NCBI GenBank assembly: GCA_022560025.1
Contig: JAFISE010000019.1
Coordinates: 1-64,000, forward strand
Length of the DNA: 64,000 nt
Source of the DNA: Stagonosporopsis chrysanthemi
Taxonomy: Eukaryota; Ascomycota; Dothideomycetes; Pleosporales; Didymellaceae
Direction: 5' to 3'
Shown here: in pieces, positions 25,685 through 36,722 of the stretch
Layout of the letters: every line of letters begins with the position of its first letter
Numbering within the stretch: position 1 is the first letter of the stretch
Notes under the pieces: generated by a model
Databases searched by the model: none
Told to the model about the DNA's origin: nothing
The model's input: only the letters and a program-made list of their open reading frames with translations
Position numbers and translations under genes: made by a program

Positions 25685-28600
25685 GGGAGCATCGAGGAGC
25701 TGGAGTTCAAACAGGAGTCTGGAGTATATCCAAAACAGAAGTGTCACGTACTGTGTTCAGCACTGTTTTTGTTGTTTGCATTTGGCTAGCGAGGCTGCGG
25801 TCCTCAAAAACGAGCATTGGTGTGTAGTGGCGCATTCAAGTGTGTTTTTGCTCGGGATAAGGAGCCCTTGATGGCGAGCCTGCAATTTGATTATTTGAAG
25901 TAGATAGTCTGACAAAAACAGAATATACAGATCAATCACACTTTTACTGCTGCCTCTTCTTTTGATAAACCCCTTCCACGCGTCTATACCTTCCACCGCT
26001 TTACAGAATGGCGTTAGCGCGCGTAGACCACACCCTCTGACACACGGAGCACAATGCACCCGCAAAACGTTTCCGTACGCGGGCGATTGATATTTGTTCT
26101 TTGCTGAATAGATGCGTGACAACAGGGTGATAACAGGGTGTATGCAGCCTCTTACAGCCCCAAAGCAAGCCAAACGTCCTCGCGATCCAACACAAATACA
26201 CCGAAAACTGCACCTTTCTGCACCTTTCCACAGGTCCCAAAAGAGCACTCTGGCCTTGCACAACTAGAATCGTAGCCCTAAATCCCATTACCGTCTTCCA
26301 GGCTCTCTTTATTGAGCAGAAAGCCGTTCGATGTTGGGTTTAGGGATGGCCCGGATGCGGAACCTTATTCCTTCCGGATGGTCCGCTCGTACATCCCTTC
26401 CCTGCTCCACCCACCCCATCTCTGCTCCACCACCCTCCGCGCCCTCCGGCTAGCTATCAGACACGCCCAGCAAGCGGGAATTTGAGGAACCGGGCGCATG
26501 GAGACGAGCCAAAGCATCGTGGGTGGGTCACCTGGGGCGGGTAGGGCCGTGGGTGCGGGAGCGTGCGGATAGCTGGGGAACCTTCTTTGAACGACGTGTG
26601 GCTCTGTAGAGCTGTGATGCGGGGCAGGGGTGTTACATCCTAAGACGTAGAACAGCCTTTTGGAGGGTCTTAGGATTGTGGATAGTAGTTTCTGAAGGGA
26701 GGGAAGGAAATGTGGAGATACGAGAGGACGATACGAGGGAGAGATAGACAAGTTCCTATGCATTGTAGTCCTCGAAAAGAAGGATTTGCAATGAATGAAT
26801 GGATTATGTGAAATGTAACATCTCCGCGCAATACCTCTTATACAGCGTTGAAGATGATGTTTCAGTCTGCTTTACCCGCGACTTGATTGACTGCAGAGAC
26901 GCACAGCCCTAGCCCAGCTCTTCGGGAATCATTTTCCGCTCGTGGCATTTGTACTGTCCGAACTTGGAGTATTTGAGGAGCTGGTCGCTGTGGTTGGTGT
27001 GCTGGTTGATGCTCCGGAGGTCTGTGGTTGAGACGATGCAGTCTGGGTTTGCCCATAGACCGACGCGCCTGAGACTTGGAATGGCGCGAAGCGGATCGGA
27101 GTGAAGGACATGGTGACTGATAGAGGAAGTGAAAGCTTTACAGGACAGAAGCGTGACTTTTTTTCCCGCTCGATCCTTCAGGTCTGGCGTTTGGCCGCGC
27201 AACGAGAGGCCGATGCTACGTTCATATAGCCTCTCGTGAAGGCCCTACCTCTTGCCAGCTTTCGTTTCGAAAGCGAAAGTCGACGAGGGTAGAGACATGT
27301 GAGAAGCCACCTCCACAAGAGGGTTCGCGGTCAGTCCGTTAGGAGAGGTGCAATCGTATCTGCCTCACGCTGGACCGTCAGGCACATCTAAGTTTAGCTA
27401 TACGTGCGCACTCGCACATGATCTCGCGTCGGGTTCCTCGTACTGGGCTAACTTTGGTTGTCTGAGATTTGTGATTCGCCAAATTACGTCAGTGTGATCG
27501 CAACTTTCCAGGTCGGAGTCAGCATTTCGCCGATCTTGGAGTACCAACGACAGCGACGTGCTGTCCCACAGAGGTGTCCAAGTCACAAGACCAACGGCTG
27601 GTCATAGGTTGATGGCCAGTGGGAGCAGCTTGAGCTTGGTGCTGAATATTGCCGGCCAAGCATAATGATGATTCATTATCAATCTCTTCAACGATGAAGT
27701 CGGAGCAACAGTTGTAATTCGAAGTAATTGGCCAAGACTTGATTACTTGTGTCCATAGCAACTAAGGGTGCGCACGATAACGTTATGCACTTCGCTTATA
27801 GTACATAGTACAATATGCAGAAATTGAGCGCTCTGGCTCGGTGTATCGGCCGCACCCGCAGTAAGCACGCGAACGGTCCCCATCGGCATGGAAATACGAG
27901 CCGATGCAGCCACTGTTACGCACCGGTGACCAGGGCAAGAGGTGCCGCAAGGGGCTAATTACTTTTTTTCACACTACGTGGTTGGTCTATTTTGAGGCTG
28001 GAGATGGAGTGCAATAATTGTTGCTGGCTGATAAATCAGTGTGATGGGCAGCGATGCACGGCAGCAGGACACGGCAGTGGGAAGACTCAGACCTGCTGCC
28101 AGCCCGTGAGGATAATGGCAAACTCGTCATTGTTTGCTCAAACTGAGATTATGATCGTGATATGCATCGGGATGAGTGCAGATGAGTCGACCCGCAACGA
28201 TATGGACTACTGATGGCACCAAACGCCAGGTTTCGATAAGTTTCACGATTCATGAAACCTAAGCGCGTGGTCCTCGATGCGTTCAAGGCGCGAACAGCGA
28301 AGAGCGGAGCGAATCGCTGATGACAACCAGCAAGTGCCGAGTCTCGAATGCACTTTGCTCCTGTTTTTCCACCCTTGCCTCCACCCAAGATGCACAACAG
28401 AAGAAAGCACCCAAGAGTGGTCAGTGCCTGATTCGTGCTTCTCAATTGTTTGGTGCTAGCAGAGATAACATGACTCGTAGAGATCACTTGCTGACAGAGG
28501 CGATGTGGGGCAGTGGGGAATCACTCCAACATCCAGCCTTACATACAGGGGCGGCAAAGCGATCGTTGCTTCCAGAAAAGGAACGTATTTGGTTCATGGC

Positions 28601-29190
28601 TTTCGAAGCTGCATGGCGAGACGTGTTTGATGCCTTGCATCGAGGTTTGCGACAATTGCACTGCTTTTTGCAACTTCAGAGACACATAGGGACTCGATGT
28701 CACAGTTTCATGATTATGTAGCCACTAGTCCAAAGGTCCTGCGCATCACTTCATCGCGTCTTTCTGGCTCACCTTGACTCTTTGAGTCAATCACCGCCCT
28801 TTCTACCTCGCTGACGGGCGGCGTCCGTCCGAAGCTGTCCGCTGAGGAATTGACAGGACCCACCATACACCGCGGTTTTTGGAAGCGCACATTTTCCTGC
28901 AGTCTGCCAAGCCGCTGATGTCGACTTATCCTTTTAAGCCGTCGCGGGCCCCACAGAAGTCCTCTGTCCATGCGCGGAGATAAGACCTATGGTGCTGTCC
29001 ATCCCCGTTTTTTCTTCTGTTCAAACATCAAGACTCCCCTTGGCCGCTTGCGAGATTTTTTGCTGCCAATTTCTTTCACTTTTTAGTTCCTTAATAGTAG
29101 TGCTTTGATCACACGCCGCAGTGTGGAAGCCCGTTCCCCTGCACCCATTCTTTTGGTCATAGCGGCGAGGTGCACCCTAGGTCTGGCACC
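25685..29190. other. 3.5-kb gene-poor region between TRA1 and the ABC transporter
   Basis: This is the longest gap in the window. It has normal base composition, no RIP signature and no recognisable transposon. Only one weak small-gene candidate was found (27111-26929, minus, listed separately). A short inverted-repeat-like run lies at 27259-27279, with CTTTCG and CGAAAG arms. The right part presumably holds the ABC transporter promoter. A 22-codon basic open frame (28252-28320, plus) is noted but not called. Confidence 0.5.
26929..27111 (-). CDS. Possible small Ser/Thr-rich protein
   Basis: A 60-codon open frame starts in a good fungal context (CACCATGTCC). It begins MSFTPIRFAPFQVSG and becomes very rich in Ser, Thr, Gln and Asn, ending in GK. 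No family is recognised. A second frame over the same bases is also open and looks plausible (ending KCHERKMIPEELG), but it has no ATG, so the call is uncertain. There is no intron evidence. It could be spurious. Confidence 0.28.
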   Translation of the reverse strand: MSFTPIRFAPFQVSGASVYGQTQTASSQPQTSGASTSTPTTATSSSNTPSSDSTNATSGK

Positions 29191-32100
29191 ATGGAGAACT
29201 CCGACGGACCACTGAATCACTCCACAGCCCGTGAGGCAACGGAGGGAAAGACCTACGAGGCTATTCATTTGGATCGTCATCACATCACGAACGACAATGA
29301 CAGCTACAACGACACCGCACGCAATTCCGAGTACAGCAATGAGAAGGGCGCGGGCAACGAGGTCAAGGGCGGAGCCGCTGTCCAGCGCGCCGAGGCTGAG
29401 TTCGCCCAACTGTCCAAGGAGCTTTCGCGCTCAAGTCAGATCTCGCGCCGCATGAGCCGTATTCAGAGCCATCAAAGTCAGAAGAACCGTACACTCACCG
29501 ACGTTGAGAAGGGAGTCGATGGCTCCAGCATCTCGTCAGATGAGCAATTCGACCTCGAAAAGACACTGCGCGGTAACCGCGATGAGGAAGAGGCTGCCGG
29601 GATCAAGTCTAAGCACATTGGCGTTGTATGGGATGGCCTTACTGTGAGCGGTGTTGGTGGTGTGAAGAACTATGTCAAGGTAAGCAGTCAATACCTCAAT
29701 CCACGTGCCGACCCCAGCAGCTGACAGCCGCTCAGACCTTTCCTGACGCTTTTGTATCTTTTTTCAATGTGTTTGCGACTGCACAGAGTCTCCTTGGCTT
29801 CGGTAAGAAGGGTACGGAGTTCGACATTCTGAAGGACTTTCGTGGTGTGCTCAAGCCTGGAGAGATGTGTTTGGTTCTCGGTCGTCCAGGCAGCGGCTGT
29901 ACTACCTTCCTGAAAGTCATCAGCAACCAGCGTTTCGGTTACACCAACGTTGGTGGCAATGTCAAGTATGGCCCTTTCGAAGCCGACTTCTTCGAGAAGC
30001 GGTACCGCGGTGAAGCAGTCTACTGCGAGGAAGATGAGAACCACCACCCCACATTAACTGTGGGTCAGACATTAGATTTCGCCCTCGAGACCAAGGTTCC
30101 TGGCAAGCGCCCGGCTGGTCTGTCGCGACAGGCATTCAAGGACAAGGTCATCGACATGATGCTGAAAATGTTCAACATTGAGCACACCAGGAACACCATT
30201 GTTGGTAACCCATTCGTTCGCGGTGTATCTGGCGGTGAGCGCAAACGTGTTTCGATCGCAGAGACCATGATTACAGGCGCATCCCTGATGTCGTGGGATA
30301 ACTCCACTCGTGGACTCGATGCCTCGACCGCCGTCGACTACGCACGCTCACTTCGTACGCTCACTAACGTCTACAAAACCACCACATTCGTTTCGCTCTA
30401 CCAGGCTTCTGAAAATATTTACAAATGTTTCGACAAAGTTCTCGTCATCGACAGCGGTCGACAAGTCTACTTCGGTCCTACTGAGGAAGCGCGAGCCTAC
30501 TTTGAAGGTCTTGGCTTCCGCGAGAAGCCTCGCCAGACCACCCCGGACTATCTGACAGGCTGCACAGATGAGTGGGAGCGTGAATATAAACCCGGTCGGG
30601 ATGCGACCAACACCCCGTCCACCCCGGAGCAGTTGGCTGAGGCGTTCAACAAATCGGAGACTGCTGTTCGCTTGTCAACAGAAATGACTGAGCATCACGC
30701 AGCAATGGAGGAGGAGAAGCATGTTTACGATGACTTCCAGACCGCCGTCAAGGAAGGCAAGCGTCATGCTTCGAACAAGTCGGTCTATTCTATTCCATTC
30801 CATATCCAGGTCTGGGCTCTGGCCAAACGCCAGTTCCTGCTCAAGTGGCAGGACAAGTTTTCTCTCGTCGTCTCCTGGTTCACATCTCTCGTCATCGCTA
30901 TCATCATTGGTACCGTCTGGCTCGACCTTCCGGATACGTCTGCCGGTGCTTTCACTCGTGGTGGTGTGTTGTTCATTGCTCTCCTCTTCAACGCTTTCCA
31001 GGCCTTTTCTGAGCTCGCCAGTACTATGTTAGGCCGTCCGATCATCAACAAACACCGTGCCTTCACATTTCATCGGCCTTCTGCATTATGGATTGCTCAA
31101 ATCGGAGTCGATCTCATCTTCGCCGCTTCTCAAATCCTGGTCTTCTCCATCATTGTGTACTTCATGACTGGTCTTGCTAGAGACGCTGGTGCATTCTTCA
31201 CCTTCTTCCTTATGATTGTCACTGGATACCTCGCCATGACGTTATTTTTCCGAACGGTCGGTTGTCTTTGCCCTGACTTCGATGTCGCTATCCGTCTTGC
31301 CGCGACAATTATCACCCTGTTCGTATTGACATCTGGGTATCTGATCCAATGGCAGTCCGAGCAAGTTTGGCTGCGATGGATCTTCTACATCAATGCTCTT
31401 GGTCTTGCCTTCGCAGCCTTGATGTTGAACGAGTTTTCTCGAGTTGATCTGACCTGCGCCGATGCCTCGCTCGTTCCTTCTGGTCCAGGATATACCGACA
31501 TCAGCAATCAGGTTTGCACGCTTCCGGGTTCCGTCGCTGGTTCAACCATCGTTCGCGGACGTGACTATGTCTCGCAGTCCTTCTCCTGGGAGGTGGGTAA
31601 CCTTTGGATGTACTGGGGCATCTGCATCGCTTTGATCGTTGGTTTCCTCCTCGCTAACGCCTTTCTCGGAGAGTTTGTTAAGTGGGGTGCTGGAGGTCGT
31701 ACAGTCACCTTCTTCGTCAAGGAGAACAAGGAGCTTAAGGACCTTAACCTCAAGCTCCGTGAAAAGAAGGAGAGGCGTAAACGCAAGCAGGAAGGTGTCG
31801 ATGATAGCTCTGAGCTCAACATCACTTCCAAGGCAATTTTGACTTGGGAAGATCTTGTCTACGATGTCCCTGTCCCTTCAGGCGAGCTTCGATTGCTTAA
31901 CAACATCTACGGATACGTCAAACCCGGTCAGCTTACTGCACTTATGGGCGCGTCCGGTGCTGGAAAAACAACACTCCTCGACGTGCTCGCCAACCGCAAG
32001 AATATTGGTGTTATCGGTGGTGACAAGCTTATCGATGGCAAGGTTCCCGGTCTCTCTTTCCAGCGTGGAACTGCCTACGCCGAGCAGCTTGACGTGCACG

Positions 32101-33813
32101 AGCCCGCTGCCACCGTGCGAGAGGCTCTTCGATTCTCCGCCGACCTCCGCCAACCATATGAGATTCCTCAAGCCGAGAAGTATGCCTACGTAGAGGAAGT
32201 TATCGCACTTCTAGAGATGGAGGACATGGCCGACGCCATTATTGGAGATCCTGAGACTGGTCTTGCCGTTGAGCAACGTAAGCGTGTTACAATTGGTGTC
32301 GAACTGGCCGCCAAGCCTGAGCTCCTTCTCTTCCTTGACGAGCCTACCTCTGGTCTCGACTCTCAGAGTGCCTTCAACATCGTTCGTTTCCTCCGAAAAC
32401 TGGCAGCCGCCGGTCAGGCTATTCTGTGTACCATTCATCAGCCGAACTCTGCTCTCTTTGAGAACTTTGATCGTCTCCTGCTCCTCCAGCGTGGCGGCCA
32501 GTGTGTCTACTTTGGAGACATCGGGAAGGACGCTCATGTTCTTCTCGACTACTTCCACCGCCACGGAGCCGACTGCCCATCAGACGCCAACCCTGCCGAA
32601 TGGATGCTTGACGCGGTAGGCGCCGGTTCTGCTCCTCGTATTGGTGACAAAGACTGGGCCGATGTCTGGAGGGATTCAGAGGAGTTTGCTCAGGTCAAGC
32701 GCGACATTGTGTCTATGAAGGAGCAGCGTTTCGCTGAGGTTGGTTCTGCTGAGCCCGTTGAGCAGAAGGAGTACGCCACGCCGCTCATGTACCAGATCAG
32801 CCTGGTCAACAAGCGCATGAACATTTCCTTCTGGCGCACTCCCAACTACGGCTTCACTCGCCTCTTTAACCACGTCATTATTGCCCTTTTGACGGGTCTG
32901 ATGTAAGTCTATTCCTTCTTTCCAGACCAGGCTCATTAAAGTCTCCTGGATTTTACGTCCACTGTTATTCACCTACTAACACGACCATAGGTACCTCCAA
33001 CTGGACGACTCGCGCTCTTCTCTCCAGTATCGTGTCTTCATCATCTTCCAAGTCACCGTTCTGCCCGCTCTCATTCTCGCCCAGGTTGAACCCAAGTACG
33101 CCATGTCGCGTATGATCTCCTTCCGCGAGCAGATGTCCAAGGCTTACAAGACCTTTCCATTCGCCCTCTCCATGGTCGTCGCCGAGATGCCTTACAGCGT
33201 TCTCTGTGCTGTCTTCTTCTTCATTCCCATCTACTACATTCCTGGCCTGAACTCCGACTCCTCTCGCGCCGGTTACCAATTCTTCATCGTCCTGATTACC
33301 GAAGTTTTCTCCGTGACGCTCGCACAGGGCATCGCGGCTTTGACCCCATCGCCCTTGATCGCGGCCTACGTCAACCCCTTCATCATCATCATTTTCGCGC
33401 TGTTCTGCGGTGTCACGATCCCCAAGCCACAGATCCCCAAGTTCTGGCGTGTCTGGCTCTACGAACTCAACCCCTTTACACGCCTCATTGGCGGAATGGT
33501 CGTCACCGAGCTTCACAACCGGCCTGTTACCTGCACCGCGGCCGAGTACAACCAGTTCAGCGCTCCCGAGGGTCAAACTTGCGGCGAGTACATGCGCGAC
33601 TTCTTCGCTAACGGTGCTCCTGGATACCTCCTCGATGACGCAGCGAACCTGTGTAACTACTGTGCGTTCAAGGTTGGTGACGAGTTCTACAACCCACTTG
33701 GTTACTCGTTCAGCAACAGGTGGAGGGATCTTGGCATCTTCATTGCATTCATTTTCAGCAACTTGGCTATCTTGTTTATTGCTGCGCGCTACTTGAACTT
33801 CAACCGTCGTTAA
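29191..33813 (+). CDS. PDR-type ABC multidrug transporter (ABCG family)
   Basis: Three exons by hand: 29191-29679, 29736-32902 and 32991-33813, giving 1492 aa. Full-size pleiotropic drug resistance transporters of the plasma membrane export drugs, sterols or plant compounds, with two (NBD-TMD) halves. NBD1 has the divergent Walker A GRPGSGCT near residue 212 (Cys replacing the usual Lys, normal for this family), the signature VSGGERKR near 328 and Walker B ending DNSTRGLD. NBD2 has the canonical Walker A GASGAGKT near 900, a degenerate signature (AVEQRKRVTIG) and LDEPTSGLD near 1029. Two groups of about six membrane spans follow the NBDs. The extracellular loop near the C-terminus is Cys-rich, as is typical. 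The N-terminal 130 residues are hydrophilic, with many Ser/Arg and a PDR-type heptad-like stretch. The start is the ATG at 29191; a GTG-initiated extension upstream is not used. Confidence 0.95.
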
Positions 33814-34218
33814 GCTTTGGCTTCTCGTTGACAGAGTTCAGCTTCAGCATGCATAAAGCGTTGTGTTTTGCAGTGGGAAGACTCTATAGATCTGCATTGG
33901 GTGGCGTTGCACATGCCCATCGTGTTCGCTCGCGAAGACGATTATGATAGCTCAGTATTAATAATTATCATGAATTTATAGAATCGATCAACATGCCCCT
34001 GTCCTAGGTGTGGTCGTCAAGACTGACTATGAAAGACATCTAGTCACACAGTGTGGTTGTTTCACGCGAAATGCCCATTCACTGATCAGCATGTCTTGAA
34101 GACAGCTACTTCGCATTGGTTACCACAACATGTCTGGCCCTCAGCCTTCTATACGTATATTCGGTATCAAGATCACTTCGATTGCAAACACGACATATTC
34201 GTCAATAATACCGCAAGC
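33814..34218. other. Intergenic between ABC transporter and membrane protein gene
   Basis: The 3' region of the transporter includes an AT-rich run near 33955. An ATG at 34130 opens a different frame and could be an upstream exon of the next gene; this is not resolved. Confidence 0.35.
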
Positions 34219-35337
34219 ATGGCACCAGCAGCGCATCCCAGGGTTCACTACCGGCACTGGCAGTACCGCCATCAAACCGGGGACCTCACGACAACACCGT
34301 TGCATGAAAGCACGCATCTAGCAACGTCGGCTCACGATGTCTTCGCCGCAAATTCGAAACCCCACTCAACGTGGGTTGGCGAGTCACTTTCACTTTCCCC
34401 ACAACTACGCACAGTGACTCCCGGTCAGATACACCCACTTCCCCACACCCCACCTACCTCACGCATATTGCAAACCTACATCCGCGCCTCACCTCCACCA
34501 TTCCTTCATCCCCACCTTATCAACCCACCGCAGGTGTACGAGGCCATGCTGCAAGCGCAACCCCACGAGCCACAAGCCCTGCACGCTAAAGGAAGCGTAG
34601 ACGCATTCAATACTGTCAGCATGCAGATGTGGCTTGCGATTTCTGTTTTCGTCGTCGTCACATTATTAGGGCTCTGGGGTGTGGTGGTTGCTGCGGTGCA
34701 TTGGAGGGGCACGGCGATAGGGACAGAACTGCGGCGGCAGGGGAGAATGAAGGCGGCAACGGGGCGATTGGGAGACGAGCAAGACAGTGAAGGAGAAGAT
34801 GGGGATAGAGGAGGGTGGAAGACGTGGTTTCATGCCCTCGACCCCGTCCGTTGTTATCCAAAGTACAAATCCCTACCCACCAAGCTGCCAGAAGCGGAGC
34901 CCCACGACTACACAAGCGCACTCGCTCTCTCGTCCGCGCACGATGTGCTCTCGCGACCGCAGGACGTCTCATCGCCTGAAAATCCCTTCCTCGTGGGCCC
35001 GAGCACAAGAACTCGGGTAACCAGACCACGCGACTCGACGGAGTGGGCAGAACAGCACCGGGCGTTTTTCGCTGCTTCTGCTTTGACGCCGAGGAGCTTG
35101 TCGCACACAGTGTCCGGCGCTGAGGTGGCACGTGTGGAGATGGAGGCGCGAGAGGCGCAGAATGGTCGGGCTGCGGTTGCGTCGGATGGTGTCGAGGGCA
35201 GGAGCTGGGTGGATTTGGGGCTTGCAGCTGTGGATGGGGCGGTGGACAAGGTTGCTGCGAGAATTGTGAGGTGGACAGATGATGCAGGGAGGGATGAGGA
35301 ATTGGTGTTGCCGCTTGCTAAGGGAAAGGTGGAGTGA
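34219..35337 (+). CDS. Unknown single-pass membrane protein
   Basis: The open frame from the ATG at 34219 encodes 372 aa; the frame is open further upstream but without an ATG. I do not recognise a family. The N-terminal about 130 residues are rich in Pro, His, Ser and Thr. One strong hydrophobic segment (about MWLAISVFVVVTLLGLWGVV) begins near residue 136. It is followed by a basic, polar C-terminal half with many Ser, Asp and Arg. The region after the membrane segment includes PVRCYPKYKSLPTKLPEAE and NPFLVG. The N-terminus is uncertain: the ATG at 34546, or a spliced start from 34130, are alternatives. Composition of the 3' half is GC-rich and convincingly coding; the 5' third is less so. 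Confidence 0.6.
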   Translation: MAPAAHPRVHYRHWQYRHQTGDLTTTPLHESTHLATSAHDVFAANSKPHSTWVGESLSLSPQLRTVTPGQIHPLPHTPPTSRILQTYIRASPPPFLHPHLINPPQVYEAMLQAQPHEPQALHAKGSVDAFNTVSMQMWLAISVFVVVTLLGLWGVVVAAVHWRGTAIGTELRRQGRMKAATGRLGDEQDSEGEDGDRGGWKTWFHALDPVRCYPKYKSLPTKLPEAEPHDYTSALALSSAHDVLSRPQDVSSPENPFLVGPSTRTRVTRPRDSTEWAEQHRAFFAASALTPRSLSHTVSGAEVARVEMEAREAQNGRAAVASDGVEGRSWVDLGLAAVDGAVDKVAARIVRWTDDAGRDEELVLPLAKGKVE

Positions 35338-35587
35338 CTGCAGAAGGTGACCATAAGATGATAGAAGCGAAACACTATGCGCGAGTAGGGAAATGCGTGT
35401 TAAAATCGTTTGCTACCTTCGATCGTGTTATTCTTGACTATGCTCGTACACAAGTGCACGAATTGTCCTTGTCCTTGTCCTCATTTAACATTGCTCCAAT
35501 GTAAAGTCCTCTCATCGCTGTCTCGGTGTGGCGTCTATTCGTGCCCATGGCGTGCTCGTCTAGCTTGTCATAGTAGCGGTACTCTTC

Positions 35588-36432
35588 TCAGACATACTGG
35601 CTGAGCCACCTGATGCCCTCTCCGTAACCTGCAGTCCGTCAGCACTGAGCTTCACCTAGACGGTTCTTCTTTGTACTCACCTTGCCTCATGACCACACTG
35701 CACATGAAGACCTCGATCGGCCTGATGCCCTCGAGTGGCACCTTGCCCTTGCCCGTTGTCTGGTACAGGCCAAGCTCAGCCCTTAGCTGGTCCTCGGAGA
35801 TGGCGTCAGGATGGTCGATCTTGTTTCCAAGGACCAGGAAGGGGGTGTTGGCCAACGGCTCCATAGCCAGGAGCGCATCCAACTCGGCTTTGGACTCAGC
35901 GAGGCGCTCATGGTCCTTGGCATCGACAAGGAAGACGATGCCGCTGACCTCGGGAAAGTAGTCACGCCATAAGCGGCGGGCCTGTGCGTGGCCTCCGAGA
36001 TCGAAGGTTGTGAACTTGACGTTGCCAATGGACAGCTCCTCGGAGGCTGTGTCAAGTTAGAATATGTAACAGAAAGGGACGATGGTGCACTTACTAGGGT
36101 GCAAGGCTGGAAACTGTTAGCTGAGGCCTTGGAAGAGAAGGGCGGTCAACATACTCGGTTGCAGGACTGCTACACGGTCGTTCTTGAGCATGTGCAAGAG
36201 CGTGGTCTTTCCAGCATTATCGAGGCCGAGGAACAGGAGCTTTGCGTGCTTGTTGGCAAGGCCGAGCGAGGCCAGGAGGTCGAAGACTGCGTGGCTACAT
36301 CAGCGTCGTGTGCTTTCGGAGGCGTTGCAGCGCGCATGGGCTACGTGGAGCTTGGGAATACGTACACCTGATGGTGGTTAGCCCGAGATCATTCGTACGC
36401 ATGCAGGCCACCTACCAGTTGACAATCCACAT
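35588..36432 (-). CDS. SAR1: COPII small GTPase Sar1
   Basis: Exons by hand: 36432-36416, 36294 or 36286-36155, 36106-36095 (a 12-nt microexon), 36046-35681 and 35628-35588. Sar1-GTP inserts its N-terminal helix in the ER membrane and recruits Sec23/24 to start COPII vesicles. Motifs: G1 GLDNAGKT, G3 [10 protein letters not shown]4 NKID and the conserved end [12 protein letters not shown]. The microexon completes the sequence LQPTLHPTSEEL. The start MWIVN matches the family exactly. The junction to exon 2 is a problem: the canonical donor GTAGGT with acceptor TAG before 36294 gives 191 aa but loses the conserved Trp-6. The acceptor CAG before 36286 breaks frame. A 189-aa product with MWIVNWF would need a non-canonical site two bases inside. 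Identity is certain; the first junction is not. Confidence 0.93.
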
Positions 36433-36722
36433 GTTGATATGTTGTTGAGGGGTACTGTATTCAAGAGTGTGAGCACTGCGGCGATCTACAACGTAAAGTT
36501 GCTGGTGTTCTGGACTGAACAGTTAGCGCAATCAGGGTTCTTGGCGGCACACACACATCACATGTGAGAGGCAAACCAGTAAACATCATGTCAAAGGCGA
36601 GAGGAGAAGTATCTGAAAACTGCGGTAGGCAGATACTTTTGCTATTTACTACAGATATGGTATCATCCGGAATCCCTACCCAACGCCTAGAATGCTCGAC
36701 AACCAACGCCAGTAGACCGAGT

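Noticed and set aside
26365..26763. 132-codon minus-strand open frame
   Set aside because: Pro/Arg-rich composition typical of chance frames; no intron, motif or homologue recognised.
27259..27279. Inverted-repeat-like run with CTTTCG and CGAAAG arms
   Set aside because: Imperfect and short; no T-run, gene end or RNA context gives it a function.
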